A stretch of 64,000 nt of DNA from JAYFQE01 sp034927345 (lineage in GTDB: Bacteria > Bacillota > Clostridia > Saccharofermentanales > UBA5734), in assembly GCA_034927345.1 (NCBI GenBank), contig JAYFQE010000018.1, positions 62,001 through 126,000 on the forward strand. The letters are read 5' to 3'. The first letter of the stretch is position 1. The number at the start of each line of letters is the position of its first letter. The notes beneath the pieces were generated by a model. That model saw only the letters and a list, made by a program, of their open reading frames with translations, was not told the origin of the DNA and did not search any database. This document shows, piece after piece, positions 19,215-27,798 of this stretch. The translations under genes were made by a program, and so were the position numbers.

Positions 19215-20171
19215 TCAGGTCTGTAAAGCTTCTTTCAAAGTTGCCAGATTCTGGCGCATGACTGAAAAATAATCAGCGCCGGCAGCTTTCTGTTCGTCGT
19301 TCAAACCTTCCAGCGGATTCAATACTTCGGTTTTTGCGCCGATGGCGGCAGCAATGATTTCGGCAACTTTAGGACTAACCAATTCCTCGAAGAAAATGAC
19401 TTTGATCTGATGTTCATGGGCATAATTGATAATATCCGCCATACGGGCCGGATCGGGTTCGGAATCGGCGGAGAGTCCCTCAATGGGGATCTGGTTGAGG
19501 CCATAGGCGCTGCATAAGTAGCCAAAGGCTTGATGGGCGACAATAATATCTTTATTGGCCAGCGGAGACAGCGTGTCCTTGTATTCCTGATCCAATTTAG
19601 CCAGTTCCGTCACATAATGCTCATAGTTGGCTTCATAATAAGCCTGATGCTCCGGATCTGCCAGACTGAACGCCTGCTTGATCTGTTCCATTTCCTTCTG
19701 GGCGTAAAGCGGATTCAGCCAGACATGCGGGTCATACAGTCCGCCGCGTTCTGTTGTTCCGCCCCCGGCTTCGGAATCTGCCAGCAAGGGGATGCCCTGT
19801 GATGCTTCAACGGTAATCAGGTCTTTATTCTCGATGGTGTCCAGAACATCCTGGACCCAGTTTTCCATACCGGCTCCGTTGTAGATAAAAATATCGGCGT
19901 TTTCCAGATTGACAATATCGGTCGCGGTTGGTTCCCAATCGTGCGGTTCCGTACCGGCCGGCACCAGGTTGTTAACGATAACCTGGCCGCCGCCGATTTT
20001 AACCGCGAAATCGTACATCGGGTAAAAGCTGGTGTAAACCGACAATAAGGATTCAGCTGCCGTATTTTTATCGGAAACAGCCGTATTGGCGGCCGGCGGG
20101 ACCTGGCAGCCGGCGAGAAGGACCGGCAAGACCAGTATAAAGGCAAGTAAGGGGCTTTTCAGGTTTTTCAA
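19215..20171 (-). CDS. znuA: Zinc ABC-transporter substrate-binding lipoprotein (ZnuA/AdcA-type), orphan
   Basis: This 318-residue protein has a lipobox (LLAGCQ) and the metal-binding SBP (cluster A-I) fold. Metal-ligand regions seen are EPHDWEPT, DPHVWLNP, IIVAHQAFGYL and the acidic FFEELVSPKVAE near the C-terminus. It would capture Zn(II) (or Mn) outside the membrane. No permease or ATPase gene is adjacent, so it must work with partners elsewhere. The TTG start has AGGAGG 9 nt upstream. A consensus promoter overlapped at its start site by a near-perfect 25-bp palindrome implies metal-dependent repression. Confidence 0.88.
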   Translation of the reverse strand: MKNLKSPLLAFILVLPVLLAGCQVPPAANTAVSDKNTAAESLLSVYTSFYPMYDFAVKIGGGQVIVNNLVPAGTEPHDWEPTATDIVNLENADIFIYNGAGMENWVQDVLDTIENKDLITVEASQGIPLLADSEAGGGTTERGGLYDPHVWLNPLYAQKEMEQIKQAFSLADPEHQAYYEANYEHYVTELAKLDQEYKDTLSPLANKDIIVAHQAFGYLCSAYGLNQIPIEGLSADSEPDPARMADIINYAHEHQIKVIFFEELVSPKVAEIIAAAIGAKTEVLNPLEGLNDEQKAAGADYFSVMRQNLATLKEALQT

Positions 20172-20210
20172 ATTCGGCGGCCTCCTGGTGATCGGAAATC
20201 ATGCTCATTC

Positions 20211-20235
20211 GCAAATGCATATTATTTGCATTTGC
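20211..20235 (-). promoter_or_regulatory. Zur/Fur-type palindromic operator
   Basis: A 25-bp inverted repeat: GCAAATGCA (20211-20219) and TGCATTTGC (20227-20235) around a 7-nt centre, with one mismatch over 12-1-12. It sits immediately downstream of the -10 box of the zinc lipoprotein gene, over the expected start point, which is the classic place for a repressor. Zur is the likely ligand given the gene; identity of the factor is inference. Confidence 0.65.
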
Positions 20236-20239
20236 ATTA

Positions 20240-20268
20240 ATTATAATTTGGCTGGGAAAAATTGTCAA
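20240..20268 (-). promoter_or_regulatory. Consensus promoter of the zinc lipoprotein gene
   Basis: On the minus strand there is a perfect -35 TTGACA (20268-20263), a 17-nt spacer and a perfect -10 TATAAT (20245-20240), followed within a few bases by the palindromic operator. Confidence 0.85.
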
Positions 20269-20371
20269 GGAAAGAATGAATTTAATATATTTATAACCTG
20301 AAAGGTTCATATGATCCATGCTATAATAGTTAAAATACTCATGGCCAAATGACGGCAAAAAGGAGACCTGT

Positions 20372-22132
20372 ATGGCGAACATTCATCACTTGACCATCGA
20401 ATCGGACGGCTTTAAACTGGATGGCAGCCCTTTTCGTTTTATAGCCGGTGCTATTCATTATTTCCGGGTGCCCCAAGAATATTGGCGCGATCGTTTACTG
20501 AAACTGAGAGCCTGCGGATTCAATACCGTTGAAACCTATATAGCCTGGAATGTCCATCAGCCGCAAAGAGACACTTTTGATTATAGCGGCATGCAGGATG
20601 TTGCGGCCTTTTTGAAAATAGCCCAGGAAATCGGCTTGTATGCGATTGTGCGTCCGGGCCCCTATATCTGTTCCGAATGGGATTTTGGCGGCTTGCCCTG
20701 GTGGCTGCTGCAGGACGACGATATTCAGCTGCGTTGTATGAATCAGCGCTATTTGCAGGCGGTTGACGCGTTTTTTGACGACCTGATGCCCAGACTGGTG
20801 CCGCTTCTGTCGGTCAACGGCGGCCCGATCCTGATGATGCAGGTCGAAAACGAGTATGGCAGTTATGGCGATGACCAGGTTTATATCCGCTATCTGGCCG
20901 ACGGTCTGGTCCGGCGGGGGGTCCGGGTGCCGCTGTTTACATCAGACGGACCCTCGGACTTTATGCTGACCGGAGGGACTTTGCCGGATATTCACAAAAC
21001 GGGCAACTTCGGATCCAACGCGGCCGGCCAATTTGCCAAGCTGCGCGAGCGCCAGCCCGACGGTCCGCTGATGTGCACGGAGTTCTGGAACGGCTGGTTC
21101 GATCATTGGAACGAAAAACATCATTCGCGCGATTATCAGGATGCCGCGAAGACTCTGGATGAGATCCTGGCTGCCGGCGCTTCCGTATCGGCATATATGT
21201 TCCACGGAGGAACCAATTTCGGCTGGATGAACGGCGCCAACGATCTCGGCGTATACCAGCCGACCGTCAACAGCTATGACGATGACGCGCCTGTTAATGA
21301 ATGCGGCGGCCTGACCCCTAAATATAACGCGTTCCGCGCCGTGATCGCCAAATATGCCGCTTTGCCGGAATGCTCCGAACCGGCGGCTGTACCCCGTAAG
21401 AATTATGGCCGTCTGGCGTTCACGGAATCGGCGGATCTTTTGGATAATCTGGACAATCTGGCTGAACCGGCGGCAATGACGATGCCGCTGCCGATGGAAA
21501 AACTGGGCCAGGGGTACGGCTTTATCCTGTACCGGGCGCAGATCCGCGGCCCGCGTGAACTGCTGCCGGTCCGTTTCCAGGCTTTGCGCGACCGGGCGCA
21601 TATTTTTGCCGACGGAGTCTTTCAGGGCATCCAATATCGCAACGACGCTGAAGACGCAGTGGAACTGGCCATTCCGTCCAACGGCCTGCAAATGGATATT
21701 TTGGTTGAGAATATGGGCCGCGCTAATTACGGATATTATCTGGCTGACCGCAAAGGCGCCGTCGGCGGCATACGGCTGGGTCAGGTCTTCGTATACCACT
21801 GGCTGGCTTATCCGCTGCCGCTTGACGACTTGTCCGGTCTGCAATTCAAACCCGGTTTACAGCCTTTTAACGGACGGCCGCAATTTTTACGCGCCACGCT
21901 GCATCTCGATGAAAAACCCTGCGATACTTTTGTAAAATTGCCCGGCTTCAAGAAAGGCGTCATTTTTATCAACGGCCGCGTCCTGAGCCGTTACTGGTCC
22001 ATCGGGCCTCAAAGATCCGCTTATTTGCCGGCGCCGTTTCTCCGGGAAGGCGACAATGAGCTGATTGTCCTGGAATTGGACGGCCGGACAGAAGAGACGG
22101 TTTTGCTGGACGATCAGATGGATCTGGGCTGA
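20372..22132 (+). CDS. Beta-galactosidase, glycoside hydrolase family 35
   Basis: This 586-residue cytosolic enzyme (no signal peptide) hydrolyses terminal beta-galactosides. GH35 hallmarks: GAIHYFRVPQEYWRDRL, NTVETYIAWNVHQP, RPGPYICSEWDFGGLPWWL, proton donor in QVENEYGSYG (Glu161) and nucleophile in CTEFWNGWFDHW (Glu237). These are followed by MFHGGTNFGWMNGA and C-terminal jelly-roll domains ending in RYWSIGPQ. AGGAG precedes the ATG. A TATAAT at 20322-20327 is a probable -10 with a poor -35. It is divergent from the zinc lipoprotein gene. Confidence 0.95.
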   Translation: MANIHHLTIESDGFKLDGSPFRFIAGAIHYFRVPQEYWRDRLLKLRACGFNTVETYIAWNVHQPQRDTFDYSGMQDVAAFLKIAQEIGLYAIVRPGPYICSEWDFGGLPWWLLQDDDIQLRCMNQRYLQAVDAFFDDLMPRLVPLLSVNGGPILMMQVENEYGSYGDDQVYIRYLADGLVRRGVRVPLFTSDGPSDFMLTGGTLPDIHKTGNFGSNAAGQFAKLRERQPDGPLMCTEFWNGWFDHWNEKHHSRDYQDAAKTLDEILAAGASVSAYMFHGGTNFGWMNGANDLGVYQPTVNSYDDDAPVNECGGLTPKYNAFRAVIAKYAALPECSEPAAVPRKNYGRLAFTESADLLDNLDNLAEPAAMTMPLPMEKLGQGYGFILYRAQIRGPRELLPVRFQALRDRAHIFADGVFQGIQYRNDAEDAVELAIPSNGLQMDILVENMGRANYGYYLADRKGAVGGIRLGQVFVYHWLAYPLPLDDLSGLQFKPGLQPFNGRPQFLRATLHLDEKPCDTFVKLPGFKKGVIFINGRVLSRYWSIGPQRSAYLPAPFLREGDNELIVLELDGRTEETVLLDDQMDLG

Positions 22133-22236
22133 CGGGATTATGGCGCGTATCGGGGCGTATCTTTGCCTGCCGGCTTTCGAACAGGCCCCCGGATCGTTGA
22201 TGACCCGGGATGACCCGGCGGCCTTAATGGTTGTTC

Positions 22237-22265
22237 TTGATAAAGCAAGGCCATACAGGTAGAAT
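22237..22265 (+). promoter_or_regulatory. Promoter for the anchored protein gene
   Basis: -35 TTGATA (22237-22242), a 17-nt spacer and -10 TAGAAT (22260-22265) lie 89 nt before the start codon, in the gap after the GH35 gene. Confidence 0.55.
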
Positions 22266-22353
22266 AATTCTGTAGTGGATTCATAGCCAGGCCGATATCA
22301 GATCTGTTGACGATTCGCAATAATCAGGCTGATAAAGCGCAAAGGGACTCCTT

Positions 22354-22821
22354 ATGAAAAAGTATGTCATTATTGTCGCCGCCTTTATTGTTTTGGGCAT
22401 TGTGGCGCTCGCTATACCGATGTGGATAAGATACGATTATATCCAGTACGAAAAGGATATACAGGCTCATGTACTGAGCTGCAGTAAAGGCGATTTGATC
22501 ACTGAATACAAGGGTGAAAAGACCAAGGTTCTCGGTCAGAACATCAGCAAGCTGCAGACCATCATAACCGTATCGGAACGGTCGCTCGTCTTTTTCCGGC
22601 CGAGATATGATCCGGAAACCGCTGTTAAGCTGGTCTTCCCGGATGAGGCCGAACTGGTGATTGTCGAGGATTCTGCCAAAACCGATAAAATCTATATCTT
22701 CTACCATCATCAATCGGCGAACCGCTGTTATGCCGTCGAAGGTTACGACGCATTTAAATGGATTACAGAAGCGATCAGTCCGGAAGGCATTTATCAGGCC
22801 AATGAGTTAATAACCGAATGA
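22354..22821 (+). CDS. Membrane-anchored protein of unknown function
   Basis: These 155 residues have one N-terminal transmembrane helix (about 4-26) followed by a soluble alpha/beta domain with alternating Val/Ile strands (TIITVSERSLVFFRPRY, VKLVFPDEAELVIVED). No signal-peptidase site or catalytic motif stands out, and the family is not recognised. GGACTCCTT gives only a weak ribosome site, but the frame, composition and an upstream promoter support a real gene. Confidence 0.6.
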   Translation: MKKYVIIVAAFIVLGIVALAIPMWIRYDYIQYEKDIQAHVLSCSKGDLITEYKGEKTKVLGQNISKLQTIITVSERSLVFFRPRYDPETAVKLVFPDEAELVIVEDSAKTDKIYIFYHHQSANRCYAVEGYDAFKWITEAISPEGIYQANELITE

Positions 22822-23169
22822 CAGTCCGGTTAATATTGATGTAGAATTCCAGTCGGACATCTTTCATCTGCGGATGCGTATCGGCTGAGTGATGTTATTT
22901 TCGCAGAACTGGCAGCGCTTTATCCGGGTTAATCCCCATAAATACACCGGCTGTTCATATTTGTTAACAATATGTTAAGAAAACGTAGAAAGCCCGGCCG
23001 GAGCCGGAACGGGAATCACCTGCTTTAAAAACATTAATATTGTGTTGTGCAAAATGATCGTTTAAACGCAAAAAAGCCCGACAATCGAATGGCGACTAGG
23101 CTTGACAAGAAAGGCAAATCAAGATAGAATTTTGTTGTCGTTTAATTTTACAGTAGAGGGGCGATTGTT
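22822..23169 (+). other. Intergenic region upstream of livK
   Basis: This 348-nt gap holds a small hairpin CCGGC-CGGA-GCCGG (22994-23007) and a run of A-rich DNA, then the livK promoter. No open frame with a ribosome site was seen, and no riboswitch class could be identified. Confidence 0.5.
23102..23130 (+). promoter_or_regulatory. livK promoter
   Basis: Perfect -35 TTGACA (23102-23107), a 17-nt spacer and -10 TAGAAT (23125-23130) lie about 40 nt before the livK start codon. The livK ribosome site is GAGGGG, 8 nt before the ATG. Confidence 0.8.
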
Positions 23170-24327
23170 ATGAAGAGAAATTTATGTATAATCCTGGCCG
23201 CTTGCCTGGCAATTATGGCATTAGCCGGCTGCTCGCAAGGATCCGGCAATTCGGCCAACGAGATCAAGATCGGCATAAACTATGAACTGTCCGGCAATGT
23301 GGCGACCTACGGCCAAAGCTCTGTCGACGGCATCATGATGGCTATCGATGAAATAAACGCCGCCGGCGGTGTTAACGGCAAGAAATTGGTTGCTGTCAAA
23401 TATGACAACAAATCCGAGCCTGCCGAAGCGACAACGCTGGCCAATAAGCTGATTTCCCAGGATAAGGTTATCGCCATTCTGGGACCGGCGACTTCCGGTT
23501 CTTTTAAAGCGGAAATTCCGGTTGCCGATAAAAACAAGATCCCGGTTATTTCCGGTTCGGCAACGGCCGACGATGTGACCATCGATGCCAGCGGCTTGAA
23601 AGAATATGCGTTCCGCATCTGCTATACCGACTCTTTCCAGGGAACCGCCATGGCTAATTTCTCCGCTAAAAACCTGAAGGCAACCAAAGCTGTCATTATC
23701 AAGGATAATTCCAGCGACTATGCCAAAGGCCTGGCGGAAAACTTCACCAGCACATTTACCGCCGCAGGCGGCACCATTGTCGGCGAAGAAGCGTATGTTT
23801 CCAAGGATACGGACTTTAACGCCATTTTAACCAAGATCAGAAGCCTGGATTTCGATGTCATATATCTGCCCGGCTATTATGAAGAAGCCGGCCTGATCAT
23901 TAAACAGGCCCGCGCTCTGGGCATTGACGCTCCGATCCTCGGCGCCGACGGTTTCGATTCTCCGTCGCTGGCGGAACTGGCCGGAACCGATGCTCTGAAT
24001 AATGTTTATTTCACTAACCATTATTCTTCTTTGGACAAGGATCCCACCGTTACCAATTTCATCGCGGCTTTTAAAGCCAAATACAATAAAGAACCCGACG
24101 CTTTCAATGCTCTGGGCTACGATCTGGCCAAATTCCTGGCCGATGCGATCAAACGCTGCGACAAGCTTGATGGCGAAACGCTGAAGAATGCCTTGGCATC
24201 AACCAAAGATTTTACCGGCGTTACCGGTTCATTCAGCATTGATGAGAACCATAACCCCATAAAAGCGATCGTTGTTGTCGGCTTGAAAGACGGCGTTCAG
24301 GATTCTGCAGTCAAGGTTGAGTCTTGA
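23170..24327 (+). CDS. livK: Branched-chain amino-acid ABC transporter substrate-binding lipoprotein LivK
   Basis: This 385-residue type I periplasmic-binding-like protein has a lipobox (ALAGCS, Cys about 22) and is anchored outside the membrane. It shows the family opening IKIGINYELSGNVATYGQS, then DGIMMAIDEINAAGGVNG, LISQDKVIAILGPATSG and YFTNHYSS. It delivers Leu/Ile/Val (or related amino acids) to LivHM. It is first in a five-gene liv operon, separated from livH by 122 nt that can form a stable RNA structure. Exact ligand not readable. Confidence 0.93.
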   Translation: MKRNLCIILAACLAIMALAGCSQGSGNSANEIKIGINYELSGNVATYGQSSVDGIMMAIDEINAAGGVNGKKLVAVKYDNKSEPAEATTLANKLISQDKVIAILGPATSGSFKAEIPVADKNKIPVISGSATADDVTIDASGLKEYAFRICYTDSFQGTAMANFSAKNLKATKAVIIKDNSSDYAKGLAENFTSTFTAAGGTIVGEEAYVSKDTDFNAILTKIRSLDFDVIYLPGYYEEAGLIIKQARALGIDAPILGADGFDSPSLAELAGTDALNNVYFTNHYSSLDKDPTVTNFIAAFKAKYNKEPDAFNALGYDLAKFLADAIKRCDKLDGETLKNALASTKDFTGVTGSFSIDENHNPIKAIVVVGLKDGVQDSAVKVES

Positions 24328-24377
24328 CCTAAGCTGATTATCGGTTAGCTTGTAAAAGCATATTTAAACGGATAGTA

Positions 24378-24414
24378 CGAGGGTGGACAGCGCTTCACCC
24401 TCGCTTCTCTGTCC
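24378..24414 (+). promoter_or_regulatory. Intercistronic RNA structure between livK and livH
   Basis: An 8-bp perfect stem CGAGGGTG/CACCCTCG (24378-24385, 24396-24403) has a 10-nt loop whose GACAG (24386-24390) pairs perfectly with CTGTC (24409-24413) downstream. This creates a possible H-type pseudoknot or mutually exclusive folds. It lies between the binding protein and permease cistrons, where partial termination or RNA stabilisation often sets expression ratio. There is no U-run, so it is not a standard terminator. Confidence 0.5.
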
Positions 24415-24449
24415 AAGGATCATGACTGGGAAGCGTTGGGGGATGTATC

Positions 24450-25334
24450 ATGGAACAGTTTTTACAGCAGGTCATCAACGGGTTGTCCCTGGGCAGCATT
24501 TATGCTCTGATCGCTCTGGGATATACAATGGTTTATGGCATCATCAAATTAATCAATTTCGCTCATTGCGATGTCTACATGATTGGCGCCTACGCCGGTT
24601 ATTATGCCATGACTGTGCTGAAGTTGGGCATCATACCGTCCTTGCTGATTGCTATGGCTGTCTGTACGCTGATGGGTGTCGTCATTGAGAAGATCGCCTA
24701 TAAACCTTTGCGCAATGCCTCGCGCATCGCTATCCTGATTACAGCTATCGGCGTTTCTCTATTCCTGGAATATGGCACCATGTTTTTTGTCAAAGCCAAT
24801 GTGCGCGCCTATCCGGAAATGACCGGCTGGATCGCCGAAAGTTATCATTTCGGCGGCGTAAGCATTACGGCGCAGCAGATCCTCATTCTGGCGATTACCA
24901 TTTCCCTGATGATCGTCCTGCAGTTCATTGTAAAACGGACCAGGATCGGTAAAGCCATGCGGGCCGTTTCGCTCGACCGCGATGCCGCGGAACTGATGGG
25001 CATCAATGTCGATTCCACGATTTCGTTCACTTTTGCCCTGGGATCGGCTCTGGCCGGCGCCGCCGGCGTTTTGGTCGGCATCTATTATAATTCGATCAAC
25101 CCTTTGATGGGCGTCCTGCCGGGGCTGAAAGCCTTTGTCGCCGCTGTGTTCGGCGGAATCGGGCTGATTCCGGGCGCCATGATCGGCGGCTTTTTCATTG
25201 GCACGGTCGAAGTTTTAGTATCCGGTTACGGCAACTCCATGTATAAAGACGCGGTTGTTTTTGCAATTCTGATCCTGATTTTAATTGTCAAACCCGCCGG
25301 CCTGCTTGGCAAAAATACCAGAGAGAAGGTGTAA
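24450..25334 (+). CDS. livH: Branched-chain amino-acid ABC transporter permease LivH
   Basis: This 294-residue inner-membrane permease has about eight hydrophobic segments. Family signatures seen: NGLSLGSIYALIALGYTMVYGIIKLINFAHCDVYMIGAY at the N-terminus, and AVSLDRDAAELMGINVD plus FALGSALAGAAGVLVG in the coupling region. It pairs with LivM to form the channel. GGGGGATGT precedes the ATG. The stop is 4 nt before the livM start. Confidence 0.95.
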   Translation: MEQFLQQVINGLSLGSIYALIALGYTMVYGIIKLINFAHCDVYMIGAYAGYYAMTVLKLGIIPSLLIAMAVCTLMGVVIEKIAYKPLRNASRIAILITAIGVSLFLEYGTMFFVKANVRAYPEMTGWIAESYHFGGVSITAQQILILAITISLMIVLQFIVKRTRIGKAMRAVSLDRDAAELMGINVDSTISFTFALGSALAGAAGVLVGIYYNSINPLMGVLPGLKAFVAAVFGGIGLIPGAMIGGFFIGTVEVLVSGYGNSMYKDAVVFAILILILIVKPAGLLGKNTREKV

Positions 25335-25338
25335 GCGC

Positions 25339-26307
25339 TTGAAAAAACTGATGAATCATCCTGCCTTACGAAAGCTTCTCCTGATTGTCCTGACCTATGC
25401 CGTCGTGGAAATCCTGATTTTGACCGGCGTGATCAATGATTACCTGCAAGCAACCCTGGCAACAATCTGCATCAATATCATTCTGGCTGTCAGCCTGAAC
25501 CTGATCACCGGCTTTACCGGTCAGTTTTCTTTAGGACATGCCGGATTTATGGCGATCGGCGCCTATATTTGCGCGATGATCACCACACGGTATCCAAGCA
25601 TTCCGGGATTTTTGCTGGGTGTTTTCGCCGGCGCTTTGTCCGCGGCGATCATCGGCTGCCTGGTTGGCTTGCCGACCTTGCGTTTGCGCGGCGATTATCT
25701 GGCTATTGCCACATTGGGTATGGCCGAAATCATCCGGATCATTTTCCTGAATCTGGAAATCACGAACGGCGCGGCCGGCCTGAATGGGATTCCGCAGTTT
25801 GTCAATTTCAATTGGTTGTATTTATTTACAGCCGGTACCGTGGTCGTGATCACTTTTTTCTTACGTTCATCGCCCGGACGCTGCTGTATTTCTATCCGCG
25901 AAGATGAGATAGCGGCAGAAGCCATGGGTATCAATACCACAAAATACAAAGTGCTGTCCTTTACGACCGGCGCGTTCTTCGCCGGCATCGCCGGCGCTTT
26001 ATATGCATCGTATTTCTACTTTATCAAACCGGACTTGTTTGGCTTCCTGAAATCAATCGATGTTCTGGTGATCGTTGTACTGGGCGGATTGGGCAGCATC
26101 TCCGGCTCGATCATCGCTGCCATTTTACTGGCCTTGATATCAACCTATCTGCAGTCTTTTCCGGAATTGCGCATCGTCATTTATGCCGCCATGCTTGTCG
26201 TCATCATGTTATTCAGGCCACAAGGCCTGATGGGTTCAAAAGAACTTTCGCTTTCCCTGTTTAAAAACTGGGGCGATAAGCTGAAGCTAAAGAAAGAGAG
26301 GCCATAA
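25339..26307 (+). CDS. livM: Branched-chain amino-acid ABC transporter permease LivM
   Basis: This 322-residue second permease has ATICINIILAVSLNLITGFTGQFSLGHAGFMAIGAY, GLPTLRLRGDYLAIATLGMAEIIR and the coupling stretch SIREDEIAAEAMGIN. A TTG at 25339 with AGAAGG upstream, right after the livH stop, is preferred over an in-frame TTG at 25285 inside livH. It forms the heterodimeric channel with LivH. Confidence 0.94.
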   Translation: MKKLMNHPALRKLLLIVLTYAVVEILILTGVINDYLQATLATICINIILAVSLNLITGFTGQFSLGHAGFMAIGAYICAMITTRYPSIPGFLLGVFAGALSAAIIGCLVGLPTLRLRGDYLAIATLGMAEIIRIIFLNLEITNGAAGLNGIPQFVNFNWLYLFTAGTVVVITFFLRSSPGRCCISIREDEIAAEAMGINTTKYKVLSFTTGAFFAGIAGALYASYFYFIKPDLFGFLKSIDVLVIVVLGGLGSISGSIIAAILLALISTYLQSFPELRIVIYAAMLVVIMLFRPQGLMGSKELSLSLFKNWGDKLKLKKERP

Positions 26308-26310
26308 GCG

Positions 26311-27096
26311 ATGGATATACTCTCAGTAACGGCATTGACGAAATCTTTCGGCGGGCTTACGGCTGTATCCAATGTTGACCTGACCATCAAGGAAGGCGAA
26401 CTGGTTGGTTTGATCGGTCCCAACGGCGCCGGAAAAACGACTGTTTTCAATTTGCTGACCGGCGTTTATCTGCCGACATCCGGCTCGATTATTTTGAATA
26501 AAGACGGCGTGTCCCGGAAAATTCAGGGCTTGAAGCCTTATACCATCTGTAAGGAAGGTATTGCCAGAACCTTTCAGAATATCCGCCTGTTCCGGGAACT
26601 GACTGTACTCGACAATGTACGCAGCGCCATGCATCAGAATGCGAATTATAGTTTGCTGTCGTCTTTCTTGCATATCCCGCCTTATTCCAGAGTAGAGAAG
26701 GAAATTTATCAAAAGGCGATCGATTTGCTGACCATTTTCAAATTAGATGCCAAGAAGGATGAATTAGCGAAAAACCTGCCTTACGGTGAGCAGAGGAAGC
26801 TGGAAATTGCCCGCGCTTTGGCCACAAATCCGATTTTGCTTCTGCTGGATGAACCGGCGGCGGGCATGAATCCGGTTGAGACAGCGCAACTGACCGAACT
26901 CATTGACTGGATACGGACTGAATTCAAACTGACGATTTTATTAATCGAACATGATATGTCTCTGGTCATGAAAATCTGCGAGCGGATTTATGTTCTGGAT
27001 TATGGCATGGTTATCGCCGAAGGAACACCGGATGCGATCAAGTCGAATAAGCGGGTCATCGAAGCCTATCTGGGGGAGGAAGCCGTAAATGCTTGA
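26311..27096 (+). CDS. livG: Branched-chain amino-acid ABC transporter ATPase LivG
   Basis: A 261-residue ABC ATPase: Walker A GPNGAGKTT, Q-loop TFQNIRLF, a divergent signature NLPYGEQRKLEIARAL, Walker B LLLLDEPAAGMNP and switch His in LLIEHDMSLV. The AAGMNP after Walker B is characteristic of LivG. The 3' end overlaps livF by 8 nt. Confidence 0.95.
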   Translation: MDILSVTALTKSFGGLTAVSNVDLTIKEGELVGLIGPNGAGKTTVFNLLTGVYLPTSGSIILNKDGVSRKIQGLKPYTICKEGIARTFQNIRLFRELTVLDNVRSAMHQNANYSLLSSFLHIPPYSRVEKEIYQKAIDLLTIFKLDAKKDELAKNLPYGEQRKLEIARALATNPILLLLDEPAAGMNPVETAQLTELIDWIRTEFKLTILLIEHDMSLVMKICERIYVLDYGMVIAEGTPDAIKSNKRVIEAYLGEEAVNA

Positions 27097-27793
27097 ATTA
27101 AATCACATTAATGTGCATTTCGGCGTTATACACGCGCTGAAGGATGTGTCGCTGAATGTCGGCGCCGGTGAAATCGTAACCCTGATCGGCGCCAACGGCG
27201 CCGGCAAGACAACTACCCTGCGAACGATCTCCGGCCTGAAGAAGGCGTCGGGCGGGACTATCCTGTTCGAAGGCAAAGACATTACCAATATGTCCGCCCG
27301 CGACCGTGTCAAACTGGGCATATCGCAAGTTCCGGAAGGACGACGTATTTTTTCGGAAATGACGGTATTGGAAAATCTTGAGTTGGGCGCTTATCTCAGC
27401 CGGGACAAAAAGCAGATCAGCCAGGATATGAAGAGCGTTTTTGAACGGTTTCCCATCCTGGCCGACCGCAAAAAACAAGCCGCCGGCACTTTATCGGGCG
27501 GCGAACAGCAGATGCTGGCCATGGGCCGCGCCCTGATGAGCCGTCCGCGCATGTTGTTTCTTGATGAACCGTCGATGGGCCTTGCTCCTTTGCTTGTACA
27601 GGAAATATTTGATATTATCAAGCAAATTAACGCCGGCGGCACCACAATTTTACTGGTCGAGCAAAATGCGCGCATGGCCTTGCAAATTGCCAATCGCGCC
27701 TATGTTCTCGAGACGGGATCCATTGTTCTGTCAGGAACCGGTACGGAATTAATGCAAAGTGATGATATTAAAAAAGCTTATTTAGGAGGGTAA
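27089..27793 (+). CDS. livF: Branched-chain amino-acid ABC transporter ATPase LivF
   Basis: A 234-residue ABC ATPase with Walker A GANGAGKTTTLRTISGL, signature LSGGEQQMLAMGRALM, Walker B MLFLDEPSMGLAPLLV and VEQNA, the LivF version of the switch region. GGAGG lies within the end of livG, and the start overlaps that gene, so translation is coupled. It forms the ATPase pair with LivG at the cytosolic face. Confidence 0.95.
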   Translation: MLELNHINVHFGVIHALKDVSLNVGAGEIVTLIGANGAGKTTTLRTISGLKKASGGTILFEGKDITNMSARDRVKLGISQVPEGRRIFSEMTVLENLELGAYLSRDKKQISQDMKSVFERFPILADRKKQAAGTLSGGEQQMLAMGRALMSRPRMLFLDEPSMGLAPLLVQEIFDIIKQINAGGTTILLVEQNARMALQIANRAYVLETGSIVLSGTGTELMQSDDIKKAYLGG

Positions 27794-27798
27794 CGTTT

